A DNA stretch of 64,000 nucleotides from Sipunculus nudus (taxonomy: Eukaryota > Annelida > Sipuncula > Golfingiida > Sipunculidae), in assembly GCA_026874595.1 (NCBI GenBank), contig CM049311.1, forward strand, positions 67,524,453-67,588,452, in the 5' to 3' direction. Every line of letters starts with the position of its first letter. The stretch's first letter is position 1. The notes under the pieces are model-generated. The model was not told the origin of the DNA. It worked only from the letters and a program-made list of their open reading frames with translations, and did no database searches. The position numbers were made by a program, and so were the translations under genes. Shown here piece after piece: positions 31,875 to 44,164 of the stretch.

Positions 31875-32345
31875 AACTAGAATACGGGTAGTCGACAAGT
31901 GACTACGTGTATCCGCCTAAATCAGAGTGGAACGGGTGAAGTGAGGCATGGATTGAGTGGCAAGGGGAAATAGAGTGTTGCATATTAGCATGGATGTCTG
32001 CAGCAAAATTGTGTATGTAGGTTGCCTCCCCTACCACAAAATCCAGAAAGCCGTCCAAGTTGTATACATATGCAAAATTTAAGGCAGATAAGTCAAACCA
32101 CTACATGTATATGAGTGATTTTAGCCCGTGGCAGACAAACAGATGGACGCTGATCAAAAATGGTTGCAGGTGACGCCACCAGTTTTGCGTATGATAAAGA
32201 GCTATGTGAGAACTATACACATGCAAAACTTTGGCCCAATCGGTCAAACGGTTCCCAAGATATGAGCTTGGATGTCTGCTGCATAAACTAGAATGCAGGT
32301 GGCGCCACCTGTCATAAAATCAAGAGAGCTGTCGGAGATGTATAA
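31875..32345 (-). mobile_element. Element H copy B, left part
   Basis: Starts with AACTAGAATACGGGTAG like copy A and follows it closely. It breaks at GGAGATGTATAA because of the insertion at 32346. The copy resumes at 35344 with ATAAACCTGC. Confidence 0.75.
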
Positions 32346-34169
32346 GGGCACTTTCACACTAAAGGTTGGATATGAAAAATTGTTAAACAATGGTTCACAG
32401 GTAAGTTTTGTGGCTGAAAATATGATACATATAATTATATTTGTAAAGGCCACACCAGCCTCTATAAACACAGAAAATTTTATAACTCTAAGCCAATTTT
32501 TTAAGAAGTTCTGGCCATTTAAGTGTAATTTTCATAAAATTTTGGAGTCTCACTCACAAAAATGGAAAAATTTAATGTAAATATGACTGAAATTTGTTCA
32601 CCAGAACAGAAATATTCTAATCACTGCACATGCTGTAACATGTAAACTACAAGTGCTCCAAGTTTCATGACTTTCATAGTGGTGGTTAGAATTATTCAAT
32701 CAATATCCTTCAGTATAATAATTGGTTAAAAAATTTTGCTGGGACCTGTCCTCTCCAGTACATTGCATCCTCACAAGAAATGTAATTATCATGTCACAAA
32801 ACAAAATCCTGCTTTAAACAGCCAGTATTATATCTAATCATGTTTTGGTAACTAAGGGCTGGGTATGTGTGTCCTGACCGGGACGATTTGGCACTTGTTT
32901 ACCTGGTATATGCCTGTTAAAAAAATTGTCCCCTCCAGTACATACAGATAAAATTCACTTTAATGTAGAAATTAAAAGCTTATTTTAGTTCATATGTAAC
33001 AGGTAGCTAGGAAGATAAATTCCCTGGTGTTTGCATTGCATACCATCTAATATTCTGTGGCCAGTTTAGCAATGAGTGTATCTGTTAAAATGTCCTCTCC
33101 AGTACAATCATTTTTAACATGAGGCAGGCTAGAGGAATACTTCTCCAAGTAAGCTTAATATTTACTTCAAGTTTGTCCTAGTGATAATTATAAATAGACT
33201 GACTGGTTTAGGGAAGTAGTTTGGCTCATTATATATATAAATTAGCATGTAACTCCATTCATTGTCATACCAATGTTTAGAGTGATGAATCTTCATTGAT
33301 GAATTCATGATAAAGCCTTTCTTTTACATGTTCCTTCTTTTTACAGAAGTGAGAAGCAGAAAAAAGCATACCTGCAATAACTGCATGTAAATTGTGACAG
33401 TAGCAGACTTTAATTTTCTTAAAAGATTCTTTACCAAATTACACTGGTAGAAATAGTCGAACAGCCCTAATTTTCATTTTTACCAAAATTTAACATTTCA
33501 TTATCTGGATCATTAACTCTCTTCATGTCACATATTTTATGTAACTGTGCCATATTGATGATTGCTGACGAATCAACCCAAATTGTTTTGGCCAAAGATA
33601 ATTCTTATGAAAATACCAGTGCTTTCTGTTCCCTTGCCATCTCACCAGCTATGAATCATTACTTCATGAGAGCAACTACAATCAAATTTGCCAATACTTT
33701 TGCCTCAAGAAAAAGTCAACAACTTGTGAAACCAAAGAGTTTGGAAAAACAGCTTTTGAAACTAAGGTCTCCCAAATTGCTGGTACACATTTTAAATGAC
33801 ACAGTTATCAGTGTTGGGGCTGGGGGTGGTTAGGGTGAAGGCATCATGGGAACTTGGTCTTTGACAACGTGCCTTTATTTTTCCATCCATTTTACCAAGT
33901 CTCATAGCAAAGTCTATGAAAACAATGATATCAACATTGTCTTCTTGCAAAAGCTTAATTTTCTGGTTCCACTTTATCTAAGTCTCAGAAAAGTTGTTTT
34001 TATATTTTAAATTCAAATTTAACAGTAAAATCCTCACAAGTAAAAAGCCAAAAGCAACTGAAATGTCCATTTCCACAACTGTTGTTTAACAATGTAAAAT
34101 ACTACTAGCAGGACTCATATCTGTAGTTATCACATGATACAAAAATGTATGTCCCAAATTTTGAATAAA

Positions 34170-34171
<2 letters not shown>

Positions 34172-34216
<45 letters not shown>
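34172..34216. repeat. (AT)n microsatellite
   Basis: About 22 AT dinucleotides inside the nested transposon. The Ile/Tyr repeat frame read across it is spurious. Confidence 0.95.
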
Positions 34217-34218
<2 letters not shown>

Positions 34219-34574
34219 ATATTTTCCCCAGGTCTACAATAAACATTTTGTTTATAATTACATTCAGGTGAGCTATGTTGTCTATGAACCAATTTTAATG
34301 TATGTTGTAAAATAAGTTGATAGATGTTGATATTCAAAGTAAATGTGTGGGAAATAAAGCATGAGTGCAAAAAAACAAATTATATTTGCATTACAGATTG
34401 TGAACAAAACTGCTTCTGAATAAAATTCTGTGAAATATTTAATTGTCAAGATGACCATTTCTCCAAATTATTGTTAAAAATATATTTTTTTTTCAACAAA
34501 ACAAAAGGTACAAGCCATTCAATATTTATTATCTTGCTTTAAGTGTCATTTAATATCATGGAGTCATAATTGAC

Positions 34575-34904
34575 TTACAATATACTTAATAACTGATACT
34601 TGGGTATGTCTATTTTGTGCTCCTTTAACCACAAGGTCCAGATAGTTGCAGATGAACTTGCCTCTGGAAAATGAGGTGGACACTGATTCACTTTATGTTC
34701 AAGAGGTCCATGAACAATACAAGAGAGAGAGGGAACAAAAATATTCCTTTTGAATTCTTCCACAGTGCATGTTAAAATAATGTCCTCTCCAGTACAAATG
34801 TTGGTAAAAACGGTTATCATATAAATCAAGTGACAACAGACTAAGGCATCAACATATTTCCTGATTTCTTGAACTCTGTACAGCTGAACAACTTCTCTCA
34901 CCAT
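34575..34904 (-). CDS. Hypothetical ORF or exon in the nested transposon
   Basis: A 109-codon frame starting MVREVVQLYRVQEIRKYVD, with a Cys-rich centre and the segment VNQCPPHFPEASSSATIW. I do not recognise the family. The stop overlaps a consensus donor (ATATT followed by GTAAGTC at 34577), and TGATTAAAG upstream near 34955 could be an acceptor, so it might be an exon rather than a complete ORF. The TGTCCTCTCCAGTACA motif reads CTGEDI in this frame. It may be a degraded transposase piece, captured host sequence or chance. Confidence 0.25.
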   Translation of the reverse strand: MVREVVQLYRVQEIRKYVDALVCCHLIYMITVFTNICTGEDIILTCTVEEFKRNIFVPSLSCIVHGPLEHKVNQCPPHFPEASSSATIWTLWLKEHKIDIPKYQLLSIL

Positions 34905-35343
34905 TTCTGTTACTAATTGACCAGAGCAGTGTCAGAATAAAGACTGACAGCATACTTTCTTTAATCATAATTAAAATGCACTGTTAAATTTTTATAAAAA
35001 TATGAAAATTTCATAAAACAAACAAATGTGATTGCAGATTTTTTTACCATGCACTTAGGGCATGATCAAATACATCCGATAAAGACATTAGAACAAACCA
35101 ATGAGCGAAAATTTAAGTTATGTAGAGCTGTGAAGAGAAAAAGATTATTGTAAAAATATGGGATGTTTGAATTTCTGAATTCATTGTAACTTTTATTAGT
35201 TCACAGGTAAAATCGTATACTAAACAGTTTCCTTTAGCTAAGATATATACCTTTTCAGGGGTAAACTTTATATTGCTCTGTTAGGTATTCAGTTTTTACT
35301 CCCCAGTGAGACTAATCACTCAACCTTTTGTGTGAAAGTGCCC

Positions 35344-36337
35344 ATAAACCTGCAAAATTTTAGGCAGATATGTCAAACCACTGCCGAGATATGAGTGATT
35401 TTATCCCATGGCAGACAAACAGACAGTAGCTGTGCAAAAATGGCTGCAGGTGGCGCCACCAGTTTTGCGTATGATGAAGAGCTATGTGAGATCTATACAC
35501 ATGCAAAATTTTGGCCCAATCGGTCAAACGGTTCCCGAGATATGAGCTTGGATGTCTGCAGCGTAAACGTGAATGTAGGTGGCGCCACCTGTCATAAAAT
35601 CAGAAAAGCTATCCAGGATGTATACGCATGCCGAATTTCAGGTGAATTAGTCAAGTCACTGCAGAGATATGAGTGATTTTAACCCAAGGCAGACGAACAG
35701 ATGGACACTGTGCAAACATGGTTGCAGGTGGCGTCACCATTTTTTGTGTATGTTATAAAGCTCTCCAAGGGCTACATTTGTGCAAAAAAATTTTCCTGAT
35801 CGGTCAAACGGTTCCTGAGATATGAGCTTGGATGTCTGCAGCGTGAAGGTGAACGTAGGTGGCGCCACCTGTCATAAAATCAGAAAAGCTATCCAGGATG
35901 TGTACGCATGCCGAATTTCAGGAGAATTAGTGTAGTCACTGCAGAGATATGAGTGATTTTAACCCAAGGCAGACAAACAGATGGACACTGTGCAAACATG
36001 GTTGCAGGTGGCGCCACCATTTTTTGTGTATGTTATAAAGCTCTCCAAGGGCTACATTTGTGCAAAAAAATTTTCCTGATCGGTCAAACGGTTCCCGAGA
36101 TATGTGGGTTTATGTGTGGAAACAGACGCACAAACGGACGCAGAGCGCAGAGGAAAGGTCAGAGGTCAAAACAAAATAGGGGCGCAGCAGTTCACATGTG
36201 ACCCAAACATAATCCCGGGTTTCGTAAAATTCCGCCCAGCGGTTACGGAGGAGTTCTCCAGACACCTACGCGGCGGCGGCGGCGGCGTGCAGCTGAAAAC
36301 ATAGTATCCGCAAAACTCTGTTTTGGCGGATACAATT
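35344..36337 (-). mobile_element. Element H copy B, right part
   Basis: Resumes exactly where 32345 stopped. It holds three ~280-bp units, the CTCTGACCTTTCCTCT-type segment (reverse), a GGC triplet tract and the terminal GTATCCGC hairpin, ending TACAATT. Copies A and B share orientation and nearly identical ends. Confidence 0.75.
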
Positions 36338-37250
36338 ACGGCTCCGGCAGGATGCCAATCACACAGCACGAACGGCAGTCTTTGATGATGGTCTTGTCAT
36401 ATGAAAGCTGTTTCATGTTTGAAAGCTCATTTTCTCCTAATTGACCTGCTAATCAATTTAATATTGATTGTGTTATAATCAACACATTTATAGAAATAAA
36501 CAATTTTGATACTGTATATTCACATATAACATTCCAATGGTTCACCAAATTATGCTTGTCCTCGGCTGTCGCTTTGACTCAAACAGGTCATATGAGGTCT
36601 CGACCTCGGGGCACCATCACCCAGGCAAATGTATGAACAAAAATAAACTCACGATGTCTGTCCGATTTTTGAGGGTCGTAATGTCTAATGGATATTCTGG
36701 CAGGACGGGAAAGTTTGTCTGATGTCTGGGATAGTGAGTAGTCCACTTTACTGAGTTTACGTTAAACATGTAGAGGCAAATTTTGAAGGGATTAAGATTT
36801 AGTGTCCGCATTAGTGAGTTGTCCCCCATACCGAGACGCCCGCAAGTAGGAGTTTCACTGCATTTTTGCATCTTTCCCTGTAACATTTTTAGTATCACGT
36901 CAGAGGAAAAGATATATTCAGCAAATTTAGTTAAAGAGTGAAGTGATTGATAATTAGGGTTATTCTTTATAACAATAAGTAATCATCTGTCTCTATCTTT
37001 TCTTCTGTGAGGCTGAAGAAGCTTATCTCAGAGTTTCAAATTTAAACATTATTATCAAAATATTTAGATTTTAGCTGAAGAAGCAAGGGTTGCATTTCCC
37101 GAACTGAGCTTGATGAGAAGGAGGAATAACTTGTTTCTTGTGAATCTGTGTGTTTTTGTGCATGCTCTAAGGAAATGTAATAGGTAACTGATGGCTTTTA
37201 ATGAAATTATATATAATTGGAAGTGGGCATTGAGTCAGTAAAAAATTGAA

Positions 37251-37315
<65 letters not shown>

Positions 37316-37320
37316 GTGTG

Positions 37321-37352
<32 letters not shown>

Positions 37353-37445
37353 CGTACATATAAACATACATACATATATACATGTGTGTGTGTTAATATG
37401 ACTATGTACCTACCACACAATATTGACATTTTTTATTACATACAG
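36338..37445. other. ZMYM intron 1, distal part
   Basis: Positions about 36650-36860 contain a MITE-like fragment ending GGAGTTTCACTG. Positions 37254-37380 are a (TA)n/(TG)n microsatellite whose Ile/Tyr frames are spurious. The rest is AT-rich. Confidence 0.5.
37254..37380. repeat. (TA)n microsatellite with TG/CA interruptions
   Basis: Long alternating TA tract, 65 bp upstream of the acceptor of ZMYM coding exon 2. Confidence 0.95.
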
Positions 37446-37514
37446 AATCACAAGAAGTGACTGAGAGTGAACAAGGACCAGCACCAGAAGAAACACCAGC
37501 ACAGCTTGCTCCAA
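37446..37514 (+). CDS. ZMYM-like: ZMYM-family protein, coding exon 2
   Basis: A 69-nt exon encoding [20 protein letters not shown] and AP, acidic and Pro/Gln-rich like exon 1. The acceptor is TTACATACAG and the donor is CCAA followed by GTAAGT. It enters with phase 1 (completing a Glu codon) and leaves with phase 1. There is no domain; it was recognised by splice sites, phase and composition alone. Confidence 0.75.
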
Positions 37515-37831
37515 GTAAGTGTCAAATTTTAGTCCACAACAGAATGAGTAACTTTCAAGTCTCATTAAGGAAATCTCTTGAACCAGTTATCAAAATAGGC
37601 CTTAAAGTGCCAATCCAATTGACCTGACGGCGAGTGCATAATCGACAGCTATATGAGCCAATCAGCGAACGTTATTGCCGGACTGAAAACGAGGCCATGT
37701 AAACCGCGTGGAGTTCGGCCATCAGGTCGGACATTCCTGACATGTGTGTAAACTTTCAACTATAAATGCTCGATGGACCTCTCATAATAAATATGATTTA
37801 TTTTTAGTACGGTCGAGGCATATGTTGATAA
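37515..37831. other. ZMYM intron 2 with GC-rich patch
   Basis: Positions about 37610-37770 are GC/CpG-rich, with GAGCCAATCAGCGAACG (CCAAT box) and ATAATCGACAGC. The patch ends just before an R1 repeat. It could be a short mobile element or a regulatory patch. Confidence 0.35.
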
Positions 37832-40459
37832 TTTTTAGCTCAGCTGACTATAAGTCATCTGAGCTATAGTCGTGGTCCATTGTCCGTCGTCCGTCCGTCT
37901 GTCCGTCCGTCCGTCCGTAGATGTGGCACGTTTTGAAACCGTAAGACCTAGGAATCCAAAATTCAGCATAATGTTAGATGTCCCCAAGATCTCCTACCAA
38001 GCCGAAAACTGGGTCTTTGCGACTTCGTTCCTTTGAGAAATTAAGGAAAAACCTCAATTTTTTATTAAAAACCTATTTTCACACTTCAGGACTGCCTAAT
38101 ATCAAAACCACTCATCTGGTTTTCTTCATATTTACCATAAATATTCTTCTATATAGTTCCTATGTACATGCCAGAAATTATGTCTGTATTATATAATTTA
38201 AAAAAGTTATGGGCCCAAACATAATGCATTTTGTAAAAAATCAGGAAAGATATTTGATCACTTAACACAAAACTTGTTAAAGCTATGGACTTTTTTTCCA
38301 GTAATATAACTTTAATTTATCAAAATTAAATTGTATACCCAAAATTAGATCAAAATCTTTTAATTTTTTTAAAATATTAACAAAAATAAAAAATTGGTAC
38401 CATAAATTTTGCCCAACTTTGACCATGGCACGTTTTTTTTTCTGTAAGTACTGTGGATTTAATTTTCTCAGCATGTTTTTGTCAGCATTTTGTCTGTTAA
38501 CACCAAAAGTTTGAAACCAGTTGATCAAAAACTGTAGATTTTATTCAAGTTTTCAAGCACCATGTAACAAATTGTTTACATCAAGCTAGTGTTATGCATT
38601 TTGCAAGAGCTCAGCTCCCCAGCTTCAGCTCTCAGTTCCTAAAATTTGGAATACATTTAGATGTCTCCAAAATTCCCTACCATGCCAAGAATTTGGTCAC
38701 TAGGACTTAATACCTTCGAGATATTAATGAAAAACTTCATTTTTCCATTAAAAACCCATTGTTACACTTCAAGACTGCCTAATATCAAAACCACTGATGT
38801 AACTTTAATCATATATAATATACATATTTTTGTATACATTCTCTATGCATATGCCAGAAATGATGTCAGTATTGCGTAATTGTTTTAAGTTATGGGCCCA
38901 AACATAATGCACTATGTAAAGAAATATATTTACTCCCTTAACAAGGGGATTGCTGGAGCTAGAGTTCTTTTGCCAGGGATGTAACATTATTTAATCAAGA
39001 TTCAATTGAATACCCCAAATTAGTCCTGAATTTTTCAAATTTTATATGTTATTAGTATAAATATAAAATTAGTACCTTAAATTTTGCCCAACTTTGACCA
39101 TGGCACATTTGTTTCCTGTGAGCACGGTTGATATAATTTTCATATCATGCACACAAGGATTTCAGCTTTTTAGTTAGAAAGCTGAAAGAAATTGGCCAAA
39201 AATTGTAGCTTTTATTAATGTTTTTATGAGACCATGTCAGACCTTAACTCTCTCCAGCCCCTCTTGAGTCACCTGTATGTTGACCTTGTTGAACTTTCAG
39301 CAAATTATGCATGCTTGAGGCGAGCCATACACTGTTGCAGGTAGGCAGCTTATGGCCAGCCACAGTTGATCCAGGTGTCCAACCCAACTCATCTAGTAGT
39401 TTTAACCAACAACATAACAATTAACAATAAATTAATAAATTTTTATTGTTTTTTAATAACAAATTAAAGAAAAATAAAAAAGAATTTGTTAGTTTATAAT
39501 AACAGGAAATCAACTTGCAGTTACTGATGATAAAAGAATCTTGTATCAATGGATAGAATGTCACGTACTCCAAATAACACCATGCAGTCACCTATGGTAT
39601 TTTTCAGTTCAATTTTAATGATAAAAAAGTAAATCATATTATTCATTACTAATCATTAAGGATCATATGAAGGAAATTAATGATAGACAAAGATGCAGTT
39701 GATATTATTAATCTAGATTCCTACTGTGTCTAGTGTGTACATTGATGTGAAATTAGTCCAAAATGAATATATTACATTTTTTTTTTTAATATAAATAAAA
39801 GCCATAAAACCAGGTACTTTTGATCATAATTTAAATGTGTGAATTTTGTATATTCTGGATTCTCAACATAATTGTTTGGTGAAAACTGAATAAATGCCAG
39901 TAATGGTGGGAAAACTTTGCAATTGTATTTAAATACGAATATGAATATGTACTCCATTATAAAATGTCTTGCATAAAGAATTGGAATTCAGGTAAAAATG
40001 AAAGTATATGAATACCAGTGCAAATACTTTCAAAATGTATTCATGAATGCATTCATGAATATATTCTTTAATATTATTTTAATAATCATTTCAGTTATAT
40101 TTCATTTTAAAAAATCATAAGATTCTCTTATTATTTTTAATAAAAATTATATTTGGGACAATATTTGTAATTTTTTTTTAATAAATAGTTAAACTCTTAT
40201 ATCATATGTTCTGCTTATAAGTTATATGGCCAAGTCAAAATCTGTGTGACAATAGTACTCCATTTGTTAATAAAATAAATGAAATCAATCCTATTCCCTG
40301 TCTCAAAAGATAATATCATAATCATACATAAGCTAAACACCAACAACTCATAATACAGCTTATATTTATTACCTACCAAACCAGCATATGCCTCATTCCT
40401 AAATCATATTTTTTAATCTTATATAACAGCTGAGCGTTGTGACCCATAGGTCCCTTGTT
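37832..40459 (+). repeat. Repeat family R1, copy d (2.6 kb)
   Basis: A 5' hairpin with 14-bp arms and one mismatch (TAGCTCAGCTGACT, loop ATA) is followed by a (GTCC)n tract, AT-rich tandem cores and the end CAGCTGAGCGTTGTGACCC, then ATAGGTCCCTTGTT. It is collinear and highly similar to copy e (56971-59518), including the non-core segment ATGCAGTTGAT, AATCTAGATTCCT and CATTCATGAATATATTCTTT. Confidence 0.75.
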
Positions 40460-42506
40460 ATAAAAGTTACCCCAGGTATCATTCAAAGTAACAGCAATCT
40501 GTTTTCTTCCTTCTCTTCTTAATAAAATCACAAGACGAGGAGAAACGCAGGGATGGGACAAGGCATGCAGGCCCGATTTGGCCCTGTCATATATTGAGTC
40601 CATAATGACACATGAAATTTTCAGTTAGTCAAAAGACGCAGCCTATATGATCCTATATACCATCTATTGGTAAACACTGGCCTGTAACCAGTGCTAAAAA
40701 GTGTTACATTTTCCCCACACCAGCGCTTCACTCTTTAAAGTTGATGGGTATAAACAAAATGTATCAATCTTGGCCCTGTCGAATCAGAGCGTCTCCTACT
40801 CCCATGTGTTCATGTGCATGGGACGATATGCAGTATTCATGTGTTCATATGCATGCGACGATATGCTATCTCCTGTTACCAAAAATATATTCGATATATC
40901 TCTGGTAAAAGGTCAGTAACTTTTATTGACGAGAATACAAGTTTAATTGTATAGCCCTCTGCTTTATATTGTAACCATGTCGACAATTTACATAACAGTA
41001 TGCATTTATTGGCACTCAAAGATGCAAGACGGCTATTACTGCCTTACTGATTACTGGTGTTAGAACTTAACAACTCACAGACCTGTTGGTGTGATAAAAG
41101 CGCGAACTCAGATTTTGGTGATCGACCTAGATCTTCTGATTGTTCTATTGACCAAAAAAAAAAAATACAAAAAATCATCAAGAAACTACCGAAAGACAAA
41201 GGTACAATCTTGAATAATTGAGCTGTTCTTTAATAAAATTAATATGTGTAACTGTCGGCTATATTAAAGGTATAATGTTTATATTTTTCACAAAAATTTG
41301 GTCTGTTCATTTGTCTGTTATTTACAAAACTTAATATATTTAGTGATCACATAGCTTGTTGATTTTTTTATAATATAAAACAATAATAATATTGCATTCT
41401 ATGGCCGCATATGTATCCTGCTGGGGGGGGGGGGCAGGGGGGTTTAAGAAAGAGAAGGGAAAAATGCTATTTTTTAGCTAGTAGTAAACAAAAAGTGATA
41501 AAAAATTCATATTTGTTATTATAATTAATCCACTTGGAATCAGACATTATGACAGCCATGAGTCATAATTAGAAAATAATCCTTAAAATGTTCCTGTTCA
41601 ACAATAAACAAGATAAAATTTTTCGCTGACAATATGTGTTAACACCTATTATGTACATTTCATTGAAATTGAGTGAGAAATTGTTAAAAAGTTCAGTTAG
41701 GCTATAATGATGCATTACACCAGAATATATAACAAATACTTGTAAGTTGTAATAACGAAGTGAAACGGTGTTTACTTTCAATGACTGAATTATAAAGAAA
41801 TGAAATAAAAACACCATTAAACATTAATGGTTATTATCTTCATGAAGATAATATTTTGATGTGTCACAGTGTCTTTTATACTAAACAAATACCACAGGTA
41901 TGTCACAAATGGAGCATCACTTCAGTTCTCCTTGACATATATACAATATATTTATATTATTACATGCATGGGTCACTGACTCTTGAGTGTTTAAAGCCTA
42001 AAGGAAGATTCTAAAAATTATTGCCTTAGGTTACCTTAACTGACAGAGCAGCAGATTTTCCATAATATGCACATGTATAAAATAAAACAGTTATTTTTAA
42101 CACACACCCTCACACATAAACACAAATGTTTATATACAGGCAGATCCAGAGGGCGTGGGGGAGGGGTTGAGCCGCAACAACCTTTCTTCAGAATTTTAAA
42201 CTATTTTTTCTGGCCTGCATGGACCCGTCACATTCTGGAGCAGGGGACCCTTTTATAGGTTTTTTATAAGTGATCCTGGGTTGGACCCTCCCCTTTACAA
42301 ACCCTTGATTGGCCCCTGATATATATATATATATGCACTTGTCCCATCACATCTTTTAAAACAGTACAAAAGACTTAAGGACCTTCATAAATAATATCTA
42401 TATCATACATGCATTTAAATTTCTTCTTGTACACACATCTTTCTTCCTGTGTATAAACAGGAAGCTTCCTATTAAAAACATCAATATACATGCAATATTT
42501 TATAAT
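40460..42506. other. ZMYM intron 2, unassigned
   Basis: AT-rich, with a run of 12 G at 41423-41434, a short (AT)n at 42320-42334 and a GC-richer patch at 42130-42300 of unknown origin. The small ORFs at 40373-40919 have no recognisable domains. Confidence 0.45.
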
Positions 42507-44164
42507 AATTGTATCCGCCAAAACAGAGTTTTGGGGATACTATGTTTTCAGCTGCACGCTGCCGCCGCCGCCGCCGCGCGTAGGTTTCCGGAGAACTCCT
42601 CCGTAACCGCTGGGCGGAACATTACGAAACCCAGGATTATGTTCGGGGCACATGTGAACTGCTGCGCCCCGATTTTGTTTTGACCTCTGACCTTTCCTCT
42701 GCGCTCTGCGTCCGTTTGTGCGTCTGTTTCCACACATAAACCCACATATCTCGGGAACCGTTTGACGGATCAGGAAAATTTTTTTCGCACAAATGTAGCC
42801 CTTGGAGAGCTTTATAACATACACAAAAAATGGTGGCGCCACCTGCGTATACATCCTGGATAGCTTTTCTGATTTTGTGACAGGTGGCGCCACCTACATT
42901 CACGTTTACGCTGCAGACATCCAAGCTCATATCTCAGGAACCGTTTGACCGATCAGGAAAATTTTTTTGCACAAATGTAGCCCTTGGAGAGCTTTATAAC
43001 ATACACAAAAAATGGTGGCGCCACCTGCAACCATGTTTGCACAGTGTCCATCTGTTCGTCTGCCTTGGGTTAAAATCACTCATATCTCTGCAGTGACTTG
43101 ACTAATTCACCTGAAATTTGGCATGGGTATACATCCTGGATAGCTTTTCTGATTTTGTGACAGGTGGCGCCACCTACATTCACGTTTACGCTGCAGACAT
43201 CCAAGCTCATATCTCGGGAACCGTTTGACCGATCAGGAAAATTTTTTTGCACAAATGTAGCCCTTGGAGAGCTTTATAACATACACAAAAAATGGTGGCG
43301 CCACCTGCAACCATGTTTGCACAGTGTCCATCTGTTTGTCTGCCTTGGGTTAAAATCACTCATATCTCTGCAGTGACTTGACTAATTCACCTGAAATTTG
43401 GCATGCGTATACATCCTGGATAGCTTTTCTGATTTTGTGACAGGTGGCGCCACCTACATTCACGTTTACGCTGCAGACATCCAAGCTCATATCTCAGGAA
43501 CTGTTTGACCGATCAGGAAAATTTTTTTGCACAAATGTAGCCGTTGGGGATCTTTATAACATACGCAAAACTGGTGGTGCCACCTGCAGCCATTTTTGCA
43601 CAGCTCCTGTCTGTTTGAATGCCATGGGATAAAATCACTCATATCTCGGCAGTGGTTTGACATATCTGGCTAAAATTTTGCAGGTTTATACATCCCCGAC
43701 AGCTCTCATGATTTTATGACAGGTGGAGCCACCTGCATTCTAGTTTATGCAGCAGACATCCAAGCTCATATCTTGGGAACCGTTTGACCGATTGGGCCAA
43801 AGTTTTGCATGTGTATAGTTCTCACATAGCTCTTTATCATACGCAAAACTGGTGCCGTCACCTGCAACCATTTTTGCTCAGCGTCCATCTGATTGTCTGC
43901 CACGGGCTAAAATCACTCATATACATGTAGTGGTTTGACTTATCTGCCTTAAATTTTGCATATGTATACAACTGGGACGGCTTTCTGGATTTTGTGGTGG
44001 GGGGGGGGGCAACCTTCATACACAATTTGGCTGCAGACATCCATGCTAATATGCAACACTTCACTCTATTTCCCCTTGCCACTTAATCCATGCCTCACTT
44101 CACCCGCTCCACTCTGATTTAGGCGGATACACGTAGTCGCTTGTCGACTACCCGTATTCTAGTT
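42507..44164 (+). mobile_element. Element H copy C
   Basis: Opens with AATTGTATCCGCC and the hairpin, then a GCC triplet tract, GGTTTCCGGAGAACTCC, GACCTCTGACCTTTCCTC and GCGTCCGTTTGTGCGTC. The ~280-bp units with GGTGGCGCCACC follow, and the end is GTAGTCGCTTGTCGACTAC followed by CCGTATTCTAGTT. The first unit is shortened by an internal deletion near 42840 (CCACCTGCGTATACATCC). Orientation is opposite to copies A and B. Confidence 0.75.

Larger units (their letters stand above)
32342..35347. mobile_element. 3-kb TIR DNA transposon nested in element H
   Basis: Body 32346-35343. Terminal inverted repeats are 23 bp with one mismatch (GGGCACTTTCACAC...AAAGGTTG). ATAA is duplicated at 32342-32345 and 35344-35347; in intact H units the site reads GATGTATAAACCTGC, so the duplication is real. 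A 4-bp duplication with GGGC tips does not point firmly to one superfamily. The motif TGTCCTCTCCAGTACA or a one-base variant occurs at 32747, 32927, 33091 and 34781. No transposase was recognised. The longest frame is a 109-codon minus-strand ORF at 34575-34904 with a GTAAGT donor at its 3' edge. The element may be non-autonomous or carry captured sequence. Confidence 0.75.

Noticed and set aside
34170-34370. Ile/Tyr-repeat proteins at AT microsatellites (also 37167-37429)
   Set aside because: Pure translation of (AT)n and (TA)n tracts.
31530-36860. One 5.3-kb DNA transposon bounded by CAGTGAAACTCC / GGAGTTTCACTG, containing copy B
   Set aside because: The left end already has its own closing half (GTGAGTTGTCC...GAGGAGTTT) at 31611, so the two are more likely separate small MITE-like fragments; no target duplication is visible.
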